Source of the DNA: Planctomycetota bacterium
Lineage (GTDB): Bacteria; Planctomycetota; Phycisphaerae; UBA1845; UTPLA1
Direction of reading: 5' to 3'
NCBI GenBank assembly: GCA_016712275.1
Contig: JADJRI010000009.1
Location: forward strand, 62,001 to 126,000
DNA length: 64,000 nt
Part shown: piece after piece, positions 18,961 through 28,626 of the stretch
How positions within the stretch are numbered: position 1 is the first letter of the stretch
Layout: each line of letters opens with the position of its first letter
The notes under the pieces: generated by a model
What the model was told of the DNA's origin: nothing
Seen by the model: the letters and a program-made list of their open reading frames with translations, nothing else
Database searches by the model: none
Position numbers and translations under genes: made by a program

Positions 18961-21426
18961 TTATTGGCCGGACGATTTCAGCAGGTTTGTCACGTCATCC
19001 AAGACTTCCTCGGTCTCTTTGATGCGAACGTCCTCGCCGGGGGATTTTCGCAGGATTTCCAGCCCTTCGCGTAGGAGCGGTTCCGCTTCCTTGTAACGAT
19101 CCAGGTGCCAGAGACATCGCCCCAGGCGCGACAGGTACAGCCCGATGTAGGGATGGCCCTCAGGCAGGTAGTCCCTCGCCGCGGCAAGGGCTTCGCGATG
19201 AAGCGGTTCGGCCTCGGTATGACGATCAAGTCGATCGAGTATGTTGGCCAGATTGCTGGTGACACTGATGACGATCGGATTGTCCCGGCCCAGATTTTTC
19301 ATGCCGATGTCGCGCGCTTCCTGCAACAGTGCCGCCGATTTGTCATTCATTCGGCTTCGGGCATAGAGCGCGGCCAGATTGTTCATCTGCGTGACGGTGC
19401 TTTGATGCCCTTCGCCGAGCCTCTTGCGGCGGCCTTCGAGACATTCCTCGGCCATGGCGCGGGCCTCATCCATGCGGCCGGCATCGGCGTAGAGCTGAGA
19501 AAGGTTGCCCATCGAGACGAGCGTGCCCGGATTGTCAGCACCGTGTATGCGCCTGGCCGCCGCCAGTTCGGCCTCGACGTATGGAAGGGCCTCTTCTGAT
19601 CGGCCGGTTTGATAGAGAATCATGGCATAATTGTTGATGGCATTGAGCGTGTCGGCGTGGTCATTTCCGAGTATACGCTCGTGATCCTCCATCGCCTTGC
19701 GGCACAGCTTTTCGGCTTCGTCAAATCGACCCATTCGGGCATACAACCAACCGAGGCTGCTTTCGACACCATGGAGATCGATGTAGTCGGGATCGTGAAG
19801 GCGCTTTAGACGTTCCAGGCAATCCAGAAAGAGCGCTTCCGATTTTTCAAATTTGCCAGTGCTTTCATACAATTGGGCAAGGCTCTTTCGCGCGAAAATC
19901 GTGGTATCGTGGTCTTCGCCAAAAGCCTGAAGATAGAGCTTCTCGGCGGCGAGGTAGTGCTTTTCCGCTTTTTGCTGATTGCCCAGTTTGAAATAGGTCG
20001 CGCCGAGGGAATAGTGGATTTCCGCGGCGACCACAGGATCCTCATCGAATTCGGTATCGATCAAGTCCGATGCCGCACTCATGGCCTGTTCAATGGTCGC
20101 GGCGGGGCCCAGCCGTTCGGGCGCGGCTGACGCCAGCACTTCGCCGGCAAAAAAGTGGTTCACTTTGGACTTAACGAGCGTTTGGCGTGCGGCCTCGCGT
20201 CGGGATTCGTCGGCCGCCTTTTCGGCGTTTTCGGCGGCGAATCTAAGTTCGCGTTCGGTTGCGGTCGAATCGCGCTGTTGTTTGTACATGAACGCCAGGC
20301 TGATGGTCACCGTCAGAATGAGAAGGGCGACAAGTCCCGCGATGCCGGCGGTGACGCGATGACGACGCATCGCCTTTCGCAGCACATACCAACTGCTGTC
20401 GCGCTTGGCTTCAATCGGATCTCCGGCGAGATAGCGCCTGATTTCCCGGGCCAATTCGCCGGCGCTTTCGTAGCGTGATTCCGGTTCCTTGCGAAGACTT
20501 TTCAGAATGATCTGATCGACATCGTCATCCAATGCCCTGTTTTGTGAGCTTGGCCGTTTCGGATCAACGTGGCAGATGTTTCGGATGGAATCGCTGAAAC
20601 TGCCGGTCACGTCATAAGGAAAGCGCTCGGTGAGGCATTGGTAGAGCATAACGCCCAATGCATAGACATCCGTGCGTAGATCGACGCCTTCGGCGCTGCC
20701 GGAGATTTGCTCCGGCGCGGCCCAGGGCAGCGATCCGATGAATTGACCGGTGGTGGTGAGCACGCCGTCCGACGAATGGGTCAGTACGTCGTGCTCGCCG
20801 ACTTTCGCCAGGCCGAAATCGAGAATATGCGGTTCGCCGGACGGATCCACGCGAATGTTGCCGGGCTTGAGGTCGCGATGAATAATGCCGCGCAAATGGG
20901 CGACAGCGACGGCTTCGCAGATCTTTGCGAAGAGTTCGAGCCGCTGAACGACTGAGATGTTGTTTCGGATGACGTACTCATCAAGCGTCCAGCCGCGAAT
21001 GAAATCCATGACGAAGTAGTGAAGGCCGTCGGAGGTGCCGCTGTCATGGACGGTGACAATGTGCGAATGTTTGAGCTGGGCGAGAATCTGCACTTCGCGC
21101 GTAAATCTGGCCCGTTCGTGGTCGCTGGCCAGATGGCCTGAACGCAGGATTTTGACGGCGGTTTCCCGATTTGTCGCGCGGTGCACGGCCTTCAGGACAA
21201 TGCCTTGGCCGCCACGGCTGATGGTTTCGCCGATTTCATAGCCTGGCAGGGCCTCTACAAGCGATTCGCGAAGCTTGGTTTCGGATGCGTGGGCCGGCGG
21301 CAAAGCACCCCCGGGACGGCAGGAGGATCCACGAGCGTGGAGCACCTCCATTTCCTTCCGTGCGGAATTGATCCATGCCAGGTGCAAATCGCTCGAAGAA
21401 GGCGTATCGTTGGGAATTGGGCTCAT
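18961..21426 (-). CDS. Transmembrane serine/threonine protein kinase with TPR sensor region
   Basis: 821 residues, intact. The kinase domain (~63-335) has the glycine loop ISRGGQGIVLKA, the ATP-binding Lys in AVKIL (~92), the catalytic loop HRDLKPGN (~183-190), DFG (~203-205) and the APEQ motif. A single membrane helix (~358-380, AGIAGLVALLILTVTISL) is followed by a short coiled segment and at least eight tetratricopeptide repeats, several of the TPR_12 kinesin-light-chain type. The kinase is expected in the cytoplasm and the TPR region outside. It starts 68 bases after the stop of the ECF sigma gene on the same strand, the common planctomycete pairing in which kinase and sigma factor are thought to act in one pathway. 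Substrates are unknown. Confidence 0.93.
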   Translation of the reverse strand: MSPIPNDTPSSSDLHLAWINSARKEMEVLHARGSSCRPGGALPPAHASETKLRESLVEALPGYEIGETISRGGQGIVLKAVHRATNRETAVKILRSGHLASDHERARFTREVQILAQLKHSHIVTVHDSGTSDGLHYFVMDFIRGWTLDEYVIRNNISVVQRLELFAKICEAVAVAHLRGIIHRDLKPGNIRVDPSGEPHILDFGLAKVGEHDVLTHSSDGVLTTTGQFIGSLPWAAPEQISGSAEGVDLRTDVYALGVMLYQCLTERFPYDVTGSFSDSIRNICHVDPKRPSSQNRALDDDVDQIILKSLRKEPESRYESAGELAREIRRYLAGDPIEAKRDSSWYVLRKAMRRHRVTAGIAGLVALLILTVTISLAFMYKQQRDSTATERELRFAAENAEKAADESRREAARQTLVKSKVNHFFAGEVLASAAPERLGPAATIEQAMSAASDLIDTEFDEDPVVAAEIHYSLGATYFKLGNQQKAEKHYLAAEKLYLQAFGEDHDTTIFARKSLAQLYESTGKFEKSEALFLDCLERLKRLHDPDYIDLHGVESSLGWLYARMGRFDEAEKLCRKAMEDHERILGNDHADTLNAINNYAMILYQTGRSEEALPYVEAELAAARRIHGADNPGTLVSMGNLSQLYADAGRMDEARAMAEECLEGRRKRLGEGHQSTVTQMNNLAALYARSRMNDKSAALLQEARDIGMKNLGRDNPIVISVTSNLANILDRLDRHTEAEPLHREALAAARDYLPEGHPYIGLYLSRLGRCLWHLDRYKEAEPLLREGLEILRKSPGEDVRIKETEEVLDDVTNLLKSSGQ

Positions 21427-21494
21427 GGCTTATCCGCTTTGATTGTGCAGTTTCCCCATCCTCACACAACGTATGCGACGTGGCTGGACCCGAA

Positions 21495-22130
21495 TCACGC
21501 GCCAAAACTAAAAAATCTTGACGGCGACCCAATTTCCTGACGCAGACGGTCGTGGGCTCTTGCCCGCATCATGTGAACGGCGCCGGCCGACTTTCCGACT
21601 GCCTCAGCCACCTCAGCGATGGAACGGCCCTCCAGATCATACAATCGAACCACGCGGCCATATCGCTCTGGCAGCGCTTCGATCGCCCGGTCGAGATAGC
21701 CACACAATTCGACCCGACGAACCGCTCTGCTGGGTGTGGCGGACGTCCCCTTTCCAAGAAGGTCATAGAGATCGACCATCGAGTCTTCGCGGTTGACCGG
21801 GCTCAGCCGATTGCGCGGAGGCGGCTGCTTTTGCCGCTCCATCCCACGAATCGCGTCGCGAAGGTTGTTTTGTGCAATCTGTCTGAGCCATGCTTCGAAA
21901 CGATCGGGCTTGGTAGTGTCGTAGGTCCCGATTTGCAGAAAGGCTTCGAGGTAGGTCACCTGCATGACATCCGCGGCATCGATCATGCCGCGGTAGATGT
22001 CGCCGATTTGCAGGGTGCGTTCCACCGCCGGTCCGTGCAGTCGAAGCAATTCAGAAAGGGCGTCGACGTCGCCGGATGCGGCATTTCGGACCAGATCAGC
22101 CGTTGTTTCAGACATGGCAGTACCCATCAT
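21495..22130 (-). CDS. ECF-type RNA polymerase sigma factor
   Basis: 211 residues from the ATG at 22128-22130, which has GGAGGT seven bases upstream; the frame is open further upstream to 22406 but nothing there resembles the family. Region 2 includes DIYRGMIDAADVMQVTYLEAF and RFEAWLRQIAQNNLRDAIR. Region 4 is a helix-turn-helix, LPERYGRVVRLYDLEGRSIAEVAEAVGKSAGAV. Between them is a proline-rich linker with RQKQPPPRN. Sigma factors of this type in planctomycetes commonly sit beside a TPR Ser/Thr kinase, as here. No zinc-finger anti-sigma gene is adjacent, so control through the kinase is plausible but inferred. Confidence 0.9.
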   Translation of the reverse strand: MMGTAMSETTADLVRNAASGDVDALSELLRLHGPAVERTLQIGDIYRGMIDAADVMQVTYLEAFLQIGTYDTTKPDRFEAWLRQIAQNNLRDAIRGMERQKQPPPRNRLSPVNREDSMVDLYDLLGKGTSATPSRAVRRVELCGYLDRAIEALPERYGRVVRLYDLEGRSIAEVAEAVGKSAGAVHMMRARAHDRLRQEIGSPSRFFSFGA

Positions 22131-22275
22131 TGGCGTGACCTCCAGTATAGGGCGCGAGTTCCGTGGAAAAAAGCGTGTAAGTACCGGATTGCTCGCCGCA
22201 CTCATACCTGTACACGAGTGAGCGAATCCGACGTACCGGATTTCCTCGATTCGATGGGAGAAAAGGAGAATATTC

Positions 22276-23553
22276 GTGAAAAACGGACGAATTCGACAAA
22301 TCGGAGCCATTTCGTTATCGCTGATGCTGTCATTTCTTGCCATTGCATGTGATGGTAGCGGGCTTCCGCAGGACCCCGTGCCGGACCCCAATGACGAGCT
22401 GCCCATTCAGCAGCCGGACGGCAACGTCAATGACAACACAAACAACAATGTGAACGACAATTCCGACAACAATTCGAATGAAAATACCAACAACAATACA
22501 AATGACAATGCCTCCGATGAGAACCCGCCGCCGGAACCTGCGGCGCCAAGCCCAATCGGCGAGTGGATCGTGGAAAGCGGTCACCTGTTGCCGATCGCCG
22601 CAACGGTCGATTTTCCGGGCGCTCATTTTGAGGGAGGATGGAACTGGCAACCTCGTTGGGCGCGATGAATCGGGCCGCATTCACGAATGCCTCGGCGCGG
22701 GTTTTCTTATTCATGAAGGTGAATTGATATTCGATCTGAGTCCGGGTGGATTTCCGATTGGCGAACGTTATCTCATTGTTCAGGATGACAACGATACGCT
22801 CGCGCTCGTGAATAGTACTAATCTGATTGCAGTCTTGAGCCGGCGAGAATCGTTGCCCGACGATCTTGATTGCAATTCGATTCAGTCTTTGCACAGATTT
22901 GATGATGTTCCCTCGCCAAGCGGCAGCTCGAATCTTGTGTTTCTTGACGGCAATCTGTTTTATACGGTGACCGATTCGGCGGTCCGGACGATTGTTGTTA
23001 ACGCGGAAACCGGGCAACACAGTGAGTTGTCTCCGTCCATCCAGGGCTCATCCAAGCGGTCCAAGGCGACGCGTTTTGGACACACTGTGGGTGTGGTGGC
23101 AGTGTCGATGCGACGTTGCGTAAAGGCACGCAAACCCTGGAAACGATCAATACCGACACCGAGCTGGGTCACAAGATCCAGATTTCGGCCATGGCGGTCG
23201 ATGAGGCAACGGGAATTGTCTGGCTCCACGGTCCGGCCGCAGACAATTCCGGATTCCCGTTGCTCAGGGCAAGAATCGAGGCAGGCGCGGCGGTCTTGAT
23301 TGATGCAAAGGAGATTGGTTTTGCACTCTCGGCACTGGCGTGGGACGGCGAGAATCTCTGGGGCGTTGCGCGCTTTCTTCGCGGAGTGGTGGTGAAAATC
23401 GATTCGGAGACGGGCGAATTTCTTACGACGTTTCAAGTGCCGGAATTGGGTGTGTTTTTTGAGGGTATTGCCTTTGGGGAGGGAGGGATGTTCCTGCTCG
23501 GAAAAGATGCCGACCAAAAGGGCGTTATTGCGGAAATTGCGATTCCGGAATGA
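22276..23553 (+). CDS. Lipoprotein with Asn/Asp-rich linker, function unknown (two compensating frameshifts)
   Basis: Three frames (22276-22668, 22478-23299, 23116-23553) form one ~425-residue protein with an extra base near 22640 and a missing base near 23095. The N-terminus MKNGRIRQIGAISLSLMLSF leads to lipobox AIAC (Cys ~25). A ~35-residue linker made almost only of Asn, Asp and Thr follows (NDNTNNNVNDNSDNNSNEN). The mature domain (HECLGAGFLIHEGEL through ENLWGVARFLRG to MFLLGKDADQKG) has beta-strand pairs typical of a propeller or lipid-anchored sensor, but no family was recognised. The repaired gene is exactly divisible by three. It diverges from the ECF sigma gene. Confidence 0.65.
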
Positions 23554-23578
23554 CCGGAGTAGCGAAGACAAAAATGTA

Positions 23579-23613
23579 ATAAAAAACGGGCCGCCCACTC
23601 GTGGGCGGCCCGT
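23579..23613 (-). terminator. Strong hairpin between convergent genes
   Basis: 13-bp perfect stem ACGGGCCGCCCAC/GTGGGCGGCCCGT (23586-23598, 23601-23613) with a two-base loop, followed on the minus strand by a T-rich run (A run 23581-23586). It ends the sigma-70 gene and may also stop transcription from the plus-strand lipoprotein gene. Confidence 0.8.
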
Positions 23614-23664
23614 TGTGCTTTGATTCGTTGATTCTCAAACCTGAGTTGGCAGTGCAATGGGTCC

Positions 23665-24659
23665 TTAAGCTGCCAGGAAGTCCTTTTGCAGTTTCTCGCG
23701 CAACTTCGAAAGTGCCCGGTTTTGAATTTGCCATCACGCTCCTTGGTGACACCGATCAACATGCCGACCTGCTCCAGCGTTTGCGGACCATCGCCGGGTG
23801 CGCCTTCGATCTTGCCGAGTGCGAAGCGTGCTTGAAGCACCTTGACCTCCACATCATTCAACGAAGCGGAGTTTTCACGAAGGATGCCGCGAAGGTCATT
23901 GAGGCAGTCGGTCTCAATCGATTCGTGCTGATGGTCGGCGAAATCGCTGCGCTCCAGCGTTGGGTCGAACTCGACTGGAAATCGTCCGCGATACCGACCG
24001 ATCTTCATGGCCACGCGGCTGAAACTCTTGAGAATCGCACGGCAGCCGTAGGTGCTGAATTTGAAGCCGCGGCCGCAGTCGAATTTATCGACACTGCGAA
24101 GTAGTGCCATGTTTCCTTCACTGATCAGTTCGGCATAGTCGATGTTGCCGAGGCGCGTTCGTTTGGCCATGGCCAGCACCAGCGGAACGTTTGCTTTGAC
24201 GATCTCGCCGCGGATGTCTTCGACCTTGGCCTGCCACCAGAGGATTTCCTGGGTGGCGGGTTCGTTCAGCGGCTTTCCTGCAAATTTTGCAAGAATCTTG
24301 CCGATTCGATGGCGTGCATAGTTCAACTGAAGGAATAGCTTCTTTTCCTGGTTGGCCGTCAGGGTGATGGGTGCGAGAAGCGACGGGTCGAAATTCGGGG
24401 CTTCTGGATCAATCGCGTTGCACCAAGGACGCGCCGAGACGCCGGCTGTGAATTCTTCGGTAAACAGTTCCTTGCCCGTCCCGGGCTTTTCAAAACATGA
24501 ATGGGTAATGTACTCGAAGGGCCGGCGAAGCAAACGGCGCAATGCGAGCCGCTGTGCCGGATCGAGCCTTCGAAGCACGACGGCCGATGGTTCCTGGGCC
24601 GTCGGGATTCGGGGGTCAACACTACCCTCTGTCTGGGTCGCGCCAACGTCATTTGTCAT
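23665..24659 (-). CDS. Sigma-70 family RNA polymerase sigma factor, non-ECF (one frameshift)
   Basis: About 331 residues if one base is restored near 23733. The start is the ATG at 24657-24659 with AAGGAG eight bases upstream. The N-terminal ~110 residues are unusual and contain LRRLLRRPFEYITHSCF. Region 2 is clear: VPLVLAMAKR, DYAELISEGNMALLRSVDKF and FKFSTYGCRAI. Region 4 begins QTLEQVGMLIGVTKER, then moves to another frame that reads QIQNRALSKLREKLQKDFLA and stops at 23665-23667. Without the correction the frame runs on as an unrelated tail to 23433, into the antisense of the neighbouring gene. It resembles group 2/3 factors more than the housekeeping factor. No anti-sigma gene is adjacent. 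Confidence 0.85.
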
Positions 24660-25182
24660 GTCGCTAACTCCTTGCAGCCTCCAAGGGCCGCGCAGGTTTG
24701 GCAACAACATGTCAGGGCTGGGAGAGCAGATTGCGCGGCGCACGAAGCACCGAATACGCAATCAACCGCGTCCGTCCTGTTGCCTGAGGACGATAAGTCT
24801 CGATTATCTCATTCACCGGCTGACGGGCGGCCGCTCTGACGCCCTTGACCGGTTGGCTGGACTCTGTTTCCAGAGCCGAGTGCGGGGGGTGGGTCATTTC
24901 CCATCTACTACCACGCTAAAGATACCCCAGAAAATGGAGCAGGCAAATCACAGTTGAGAAATTCTTTGTTTTTTTGACACACGGCTAGTATGGCGGATTT
25001 ATAACATACTTTAAAATAAGTACTTAATGGTCAAGAGTGTTGCGTGAGAATTTTTTTCGTAAAAAAACTGGTCCGAAAGAAAACTGGTTCATTTTACACA
25101 GTTAACGTTCTCTTTGTCCTGGTTGGGGAATTTTGCTCATCAGTTACCACCCTATTTTATGACGGATTGTCATGAAATGTGG
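24660..25182. other. AT-rich intergenic region
   Basis: No supported gene. The part from ~24950 to 25160 is much more AT-rich than its surroundings, with runs of T and A, and probably holds the promoter of the minus-strand sigma gene. No -35/-10 pair with good spacing could be assigned on either strand. Confidence 0.4.
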
Positions 25183-25608
25183 CTATTCTGAGCGCGGGAT
25201 AGGTGAATTCCCGGATATCTGCTTTATCGGAAGCAAGTACCGTTCTAGAAGCTGGATCGTGGATGAATCGAAGATGGAATTTTTGCCGAATCCGGGAACG
25301 CCGCCTGAAGCGATGGAACGATCCTGGGCTTCTTTGTAATTGCTGATCATCATGATCGGAGTTTCCGAAAGGCCCGAGTCCGCCTTGGATTGATGCAGAA
25401 GCTCAATCCCTTCGCTGTTATCTGCGAATATCAGGCGATTCACGAGAACAAGGTCGTATCGGTTTTGCCGCATCATTTCGATCGCCTCGTTTACGAACAT
25501 CACTCGATCGATTTCGACTGCGAAATTCTGAGTCAACATGCGCCGGACCATTCCGTGATCCGGATCGCAGTTACCTACATCCAAAAGACGCGACTTTGAC
25601 AAGTTCAT
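25183..25608 (-). CDS. Stand-alone receiver-like protein lacking the phospho-acceptor Asp
   Basis: 141 residues with the length and strand/helix pattern of a CheY-type receiver domain. The acidic N-terminal cluster is altered (LLDVGNCDPDHGMVRRML). At the end of strand 3, where the phosphorylated Asp should be, the sequence is YDLVLVNRLI, with Asn. Later blocks fit the fold: TPIMMISNYKE for strand 4, and GFGKNSIF near the conserved Lys. It is therefore best called a pseudo-receiver that would signal without phosphorylation at the normal site. No output domain or partner kinase is adjacent. The gene lies between a sigma factor and an aminotransferase. Confidence 0.7.
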   Translation of the reverse strand: MNLSKSRLLDVGNCDPDHGMVRRMLTQNFAVEIDRVMFVNEAIEMMRQNRYDLVLVNRLIFADNSEGIELLHQSKADSGLSETPIMMISNYKEAQDRSIASGGVPGFGKNSIFDSSTIQLLERYLLPIKQISGNSPIPRSE

Positions 25609-25779
25609 GGGCCTTCTCCGTCATTCGATTCTCCGAATTGCCTCGGCAATTCGCCGACGATACAGTCAGTCGAATCGTTGTTGCGACGATTATAGTTCAA
25701 ACAGCCAGTGTGGCTGGAAATGGGCGCTCGGTGTTTACGCGCCTGGCGTTTTGGTCCCAAAGAGATCGAGTTATTTTTC

Positions 25780-26964
25780 ATGCGGTTGTCGCATCGCTCC
25801 CAGCAATTGACCCCGTCGGCCACGCTGGCCGTGGCAAACAAGGCGGCGGAAATGCGCCGCGCGGGCAAAGACATCATCGGTTTCGGTGCGGGCGAACCCG
25901 ATTTTCCAACCCCTGCACACATTAGAGACGCCTGCAAGCGGGCACTGGATGCCGGCCACACAACGTATGCGAAGCCGACGCACGGAATTCCGGAGGCAAG
26001 GGCGGCCGTTTGTCACAAATTCAAAGTCGATAATGGCCTCGAATACAAATCCGATCAGGCGATCATCACGGTGGGGGGCAAGGAAGCGCTATATCTGGCC
26101 TGCCTTTCTCTGATCGATCCCGGCGATGAAGTTCTGCTCCCGTACCTTACTGGGTCAGTTTTCCCGAACAGATCAAGCTTTGCGGCGGCAGGGTTGTGTC
26201 GCTTCTGCCGAGCGAATCGAACGGCATGCGGCTTTCGCCGGATCAGATTGCGAAGGCCGTCACCGATAAGACGCGGGTGTTCGTTTTCAATAGTCCGTCA
26301 AACCCCGGGGGGTTCGCATATTCACCGGAGGAAGTGCGAGCCATCGCGAAATCGCTGTCTGGGCGCGACATTATTGTCTTCAGCGACGAGATGTACGATC
26401 AGCTTCGCTTTGGCGATCGGCGCGAGCATCTCAGCTTCGCCGCCGTCAGCGATGAGTGGTACGCGAAGACGATCACGTTCAACGCGGCGAGCAAGACGCA
26501 TTCGATGACGGGGTGGCGTGCGGGTTATGCGGCCGGCCCGGCGCCGATCATCAAGGCGATGTGCAATCTTGCAGAGCCACACGACAAGCGGCACGCCGAC
26601 ATTTGTCCAGCATGCCTTGGTCGAGGCGCTCACCGGCGATCAGTCGCACGTCGAAGTGATGCGCAAGGCGTTTGAAGAGCGCGGCGAGCATATGTGGAAG
26701 CGACTGAGCGCAATGCGCGGGGTTTCGTGCGTGCGGCCGAGCGGAGCGTTTTATTGCTTTCCGAATGTGTCGCAGACGTATGGGCCGCTTGGCGTGAAGA
26801 ACTCGGGCGAGTTTTGCGACGCGGTGCTGGAGAAGGCGAATGTGGCGCTGGTGCCGGGGGATGCGTTTGGGAGCGAGGCGCACGTGAGATTGTCGTTTGC
26901 GAATGGGATGGATTACATCAACAAGGGGTTGGATCGGCTGGAGAGACTCCTTGGGAAGAAGTAG
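25780..26964 (+). CDS. Pyridoxal-phosphate aminotransferase class I (aspartate aminotransferase type), two compensating frameshifts
   Basis: About 394 residues after adding one C near 26147 (giving LLPYPYWVSFPEQIK) and removing one T near 26565 (giving CNLQSHTTSGTPTFVQHAL); length is then exactly divisible by three and normal for the fold type I family. Start ATG at 25780 (MRLSHRSQQLTPSATL). Motifs: GFGAGEPDFPTP, TTYAKPTHGIPEAR, NSPSNPGG with the conserved Asn, DEMYDQL, and the cofactor Lys in ASKTHSMTGWRAGY. These are the hallmarks of the prokaryotic aspartate/prephenate aminotransferase group; exact substrate is not decidable. It is not clearly in an operon. Confidence 0.88.
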
Positions 26965-27171
26965 CGACTCGTGCTGCGAATTACGGCTGGAGCTTTTACG
27001 GCCGTCATGCGACTCGGGCAATTCAATTCGGTTTGGGTCTATACTTTCTCAACGCCATTGGCCTACAGTAGAATTGAGTCTCGTGTTGTTCGCGGGCTTC
27101 TTTGTTCATGATTCGCTGGATTCGAATGCCGCTTTCGCCTTGACGAAACGATAATCTACGAGCGGGCCACT

Positions 27172-28098
27172 ATGATGAGCCGTGCCATCATTCGCATTCC
27201 GTTGAAACTTCTCGCCTTCGGAATTGTCACGATTCTGACGCTGTTCCCGGATCCGATTCAACTTTCAAGGCATCTTTCGCATGTGACCAACCTAGAAAAA
27301 ATGGTTCAGCCCGATGCGCCGGAACTCGCAGCGATGGAAGTGGAGCTGCTCGCGCGATTGGATGCGTCGGCCATCGTGTCGAGTCAGCCGGCGATTCAGA
27401 ATGCACCGGAAAGGTCATTGACTCCAGTTGCAAAGCCGGGCGTCCGTTCGCCGCGTGAAACTCAGCGGGAAGTCGAGCGATTTGTCCTTGAAAAAGTGCC
27501 CTATGACTGGGACTGGAACATATGGGGATCGGCCGACTATATGCCGACGATCGCCGAAATGTTCGAAAAAGCGAAATCGTATGCCGACGGGAAAATCCGC
27601 GAAGATTGCGATGGGCGTGCCGTGATGGCGGCATCACTCATGCGCCGGCTCGGCTATGACTCCCATATCGTGACCGACCTGCGACATGTATGGGTTGTAA
27701 CAAAGGAAGGCGAATGGATGGGACCCGGTCGGGCGAAGAGCGTTCGGTCAACATCCCGGGGCAATAAGACGGATGTCTGGGCGACGATTATCAACATACC
27801 CGTGTCGCTTTCATACGGCATCGCTGTTTTTCCCTTGTGGCGCGAGTGTATCATCGCGGCGACTGCTTACCTTTTGCTGTTGCATCGGAAGATGGGATGG
27901 CGATCCGCAGTGATCGGCGGGATTTTGTTGATCGAAGGGCTGTTATTCATGCGCCTGGGCTATCTTGCACCGCAGCATGTTGCGCGCGACGTCAGCGCCT
28001 GGCCTTCCTGGATCGGAATTCTTCACCTGTTGCTGGCGCTGGGGGTTTTGATGCGATCCTCACATATGGCGAGACGGCGCGTCGTTTCCGCTCAATAA
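27172..28098 (+). CDS. Membrane protein with transglutaminase-like domain
   Basis: 308 residues. An N-terminal hydrophobic helix (KLLAFGIVTILTLFPDPI) is followed by a ~130-residue transglutaminase-like domain with the probable nucleophile in EDCDGRAVMAASLMRRLG and the conserved His in DLRHVWVV. This family of papain-fold enzymes usually acts as cysteine peptidases or structural domains in bacteria. The last ~90 residues contain about three membrane helices (IIAATAYLLLLHRK, SAVIGGILLIEGLLFM, IGILHLLLALGVLM). Two adjacent ATG codons open the gene. The hairpin just after the stop is oriented mainly for the opposing small gene. Substrate is unknown. Confidence 0.75.
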   Translation: MMSRAIIRIPLKLLAFGIVTILTLFPDPIQLSRHLSHVTNLEKMVQPDAPELAAMEVELLARLDASAIVSSQPAIQNAPERSLTPVAKPGVRSPRETQREVERFVLEKVPYDWDWNIWGSADYMPTIAEMFEKAKSYADGKIREDCDGRAVMAASLMRRLGYDSHIVTDLRHVWVVTKEGEWMGPGRAKSVRSTSRGNKTDVWATIINIPVSLSYGIAVFPLWRECIIAATAYLLLLHRKMGWRSAVIGGILLIEGLLFMRLGYLAPQHVARDVSAWPSWIGILHLLLALGVLMRSSHMARRRVVSAQ

Positions 28099-28130
28099 AA
28101 AATGCCCGATGCGAGGGTGCATCGGGCATT
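28097..28130 (-). terminator. Rho-independent terminator of the 58-residue protein gene
   Basis: 12-bp stem AATGCCCGATGC/GCATCGGGCATT (28101-28112, 28119-28130), followed on the minus strand by six T and ATT. It begins 31 bases after the stop at 28161. Confidence 0.85.
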
Positions 28131-28160
28131 GTGCAATGAATATAGACGCGAGTCGATTTG

Positions 28161-28337
28161 TCAGCTTGCCGCGGCTTCTTCAGTCTTTGCAGCCGGCGCG
28201 GGCTTATTGCGGCCGCGCAGCGTGTCGAGTTCCTTCTTGGCCTCGCCCCACATTTTGTAGGCTTCGGTCTTATTTCCGCGACGATACTCGAGGCCGGCCA
28301 GTTTTCGTTTTCGCTTGATGTCTTTGCTTTTTCGCAC
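28161..28337 (-). CDS. Small basic protein of 58 residues
   Basis: Starts with GTG at 28335-28337, nine bases after a GGGAG ribosome binding site, and ends at 28161. The N-terminus is strongly basic (MRKSKDIKRKRKLAGLEYRR), followed by a predicted amphipathic helix (KTEAYKMWGEAKKELDTL) and a Pro/Ala/Glu-rich tail. It has a good promoter upstream (28439-28467) and a strong terminator downstream, so it is very probably a real monocistronic gene. Composition suggests an RNA- or ribosome-associated role, but that is inference and no family was recognised. It lies just upstream of, and divergent from, the rRNA unit. Confidence 0.75.
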   Translation of the reverse strand: MRKSKDIKRKRKLAGLEYRRGNKTEAYKMWGEAKKELDTLRGRNKPAPAAKTEEAAAS

Positions 28338-28438
28338 GTTTCAGGACTCCCATTTCGTATGATTTGTGCCGAAAACTTCGATTCGGCACGTCGTTTTTGG
28401 ATCGCATGACGTCATTTCTTGCGATTTGAGACGAGGCA

Positions 28439-28467
28439 GTATAACAGGAAGGTGTTGTTGTCGTAAA
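28439..28467 (-). promoter_or_regulatory. Sigma-70-type promoter of the 58-residue protein gene
   Basis: On the minus strand: -35 TTTACG (28462-28467), 17-base spacer, -10 TATACT (28439-28444). Good -10 match and ideal spacing; ~100-base leader to the GTG start. Confidence 0.6.
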
Positions 28468-28598
28468 TATTCAGAAAGTGATTTGTTGGTGGAAATCAGA
28501 GGGAATTGCAAACGAAAGGGAGAGACCAGTCATAACTCAATGTCGAACCGAACGTTGCGCATTACTAAATTCCTGCAAAGATTCTTGAAAATTGCCCG

Positions 28599-28626
28599 TT
28601 GACACCGGCCGCCACGCTGCTAAATT
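28599..28626 (+). promoter_or_regulatory. Promoter of the rRNA unit
   Basis: Consensus -35 TTGACA at 28599-28604, 16-base spacer, -10 TAAATT at 28621-28626, with AT-rich sequence upstream (28560-28590). It lies ~290 bases before tRNA-Ile and faces it. Confidence 0.65.

Noticed and set aside
24974..25005. TTGACA followed by TATAAC on the plus strand as a promoter
   Set aside because: The spacer is 20 bases, too long, and no plus-strand gene follows nearby.
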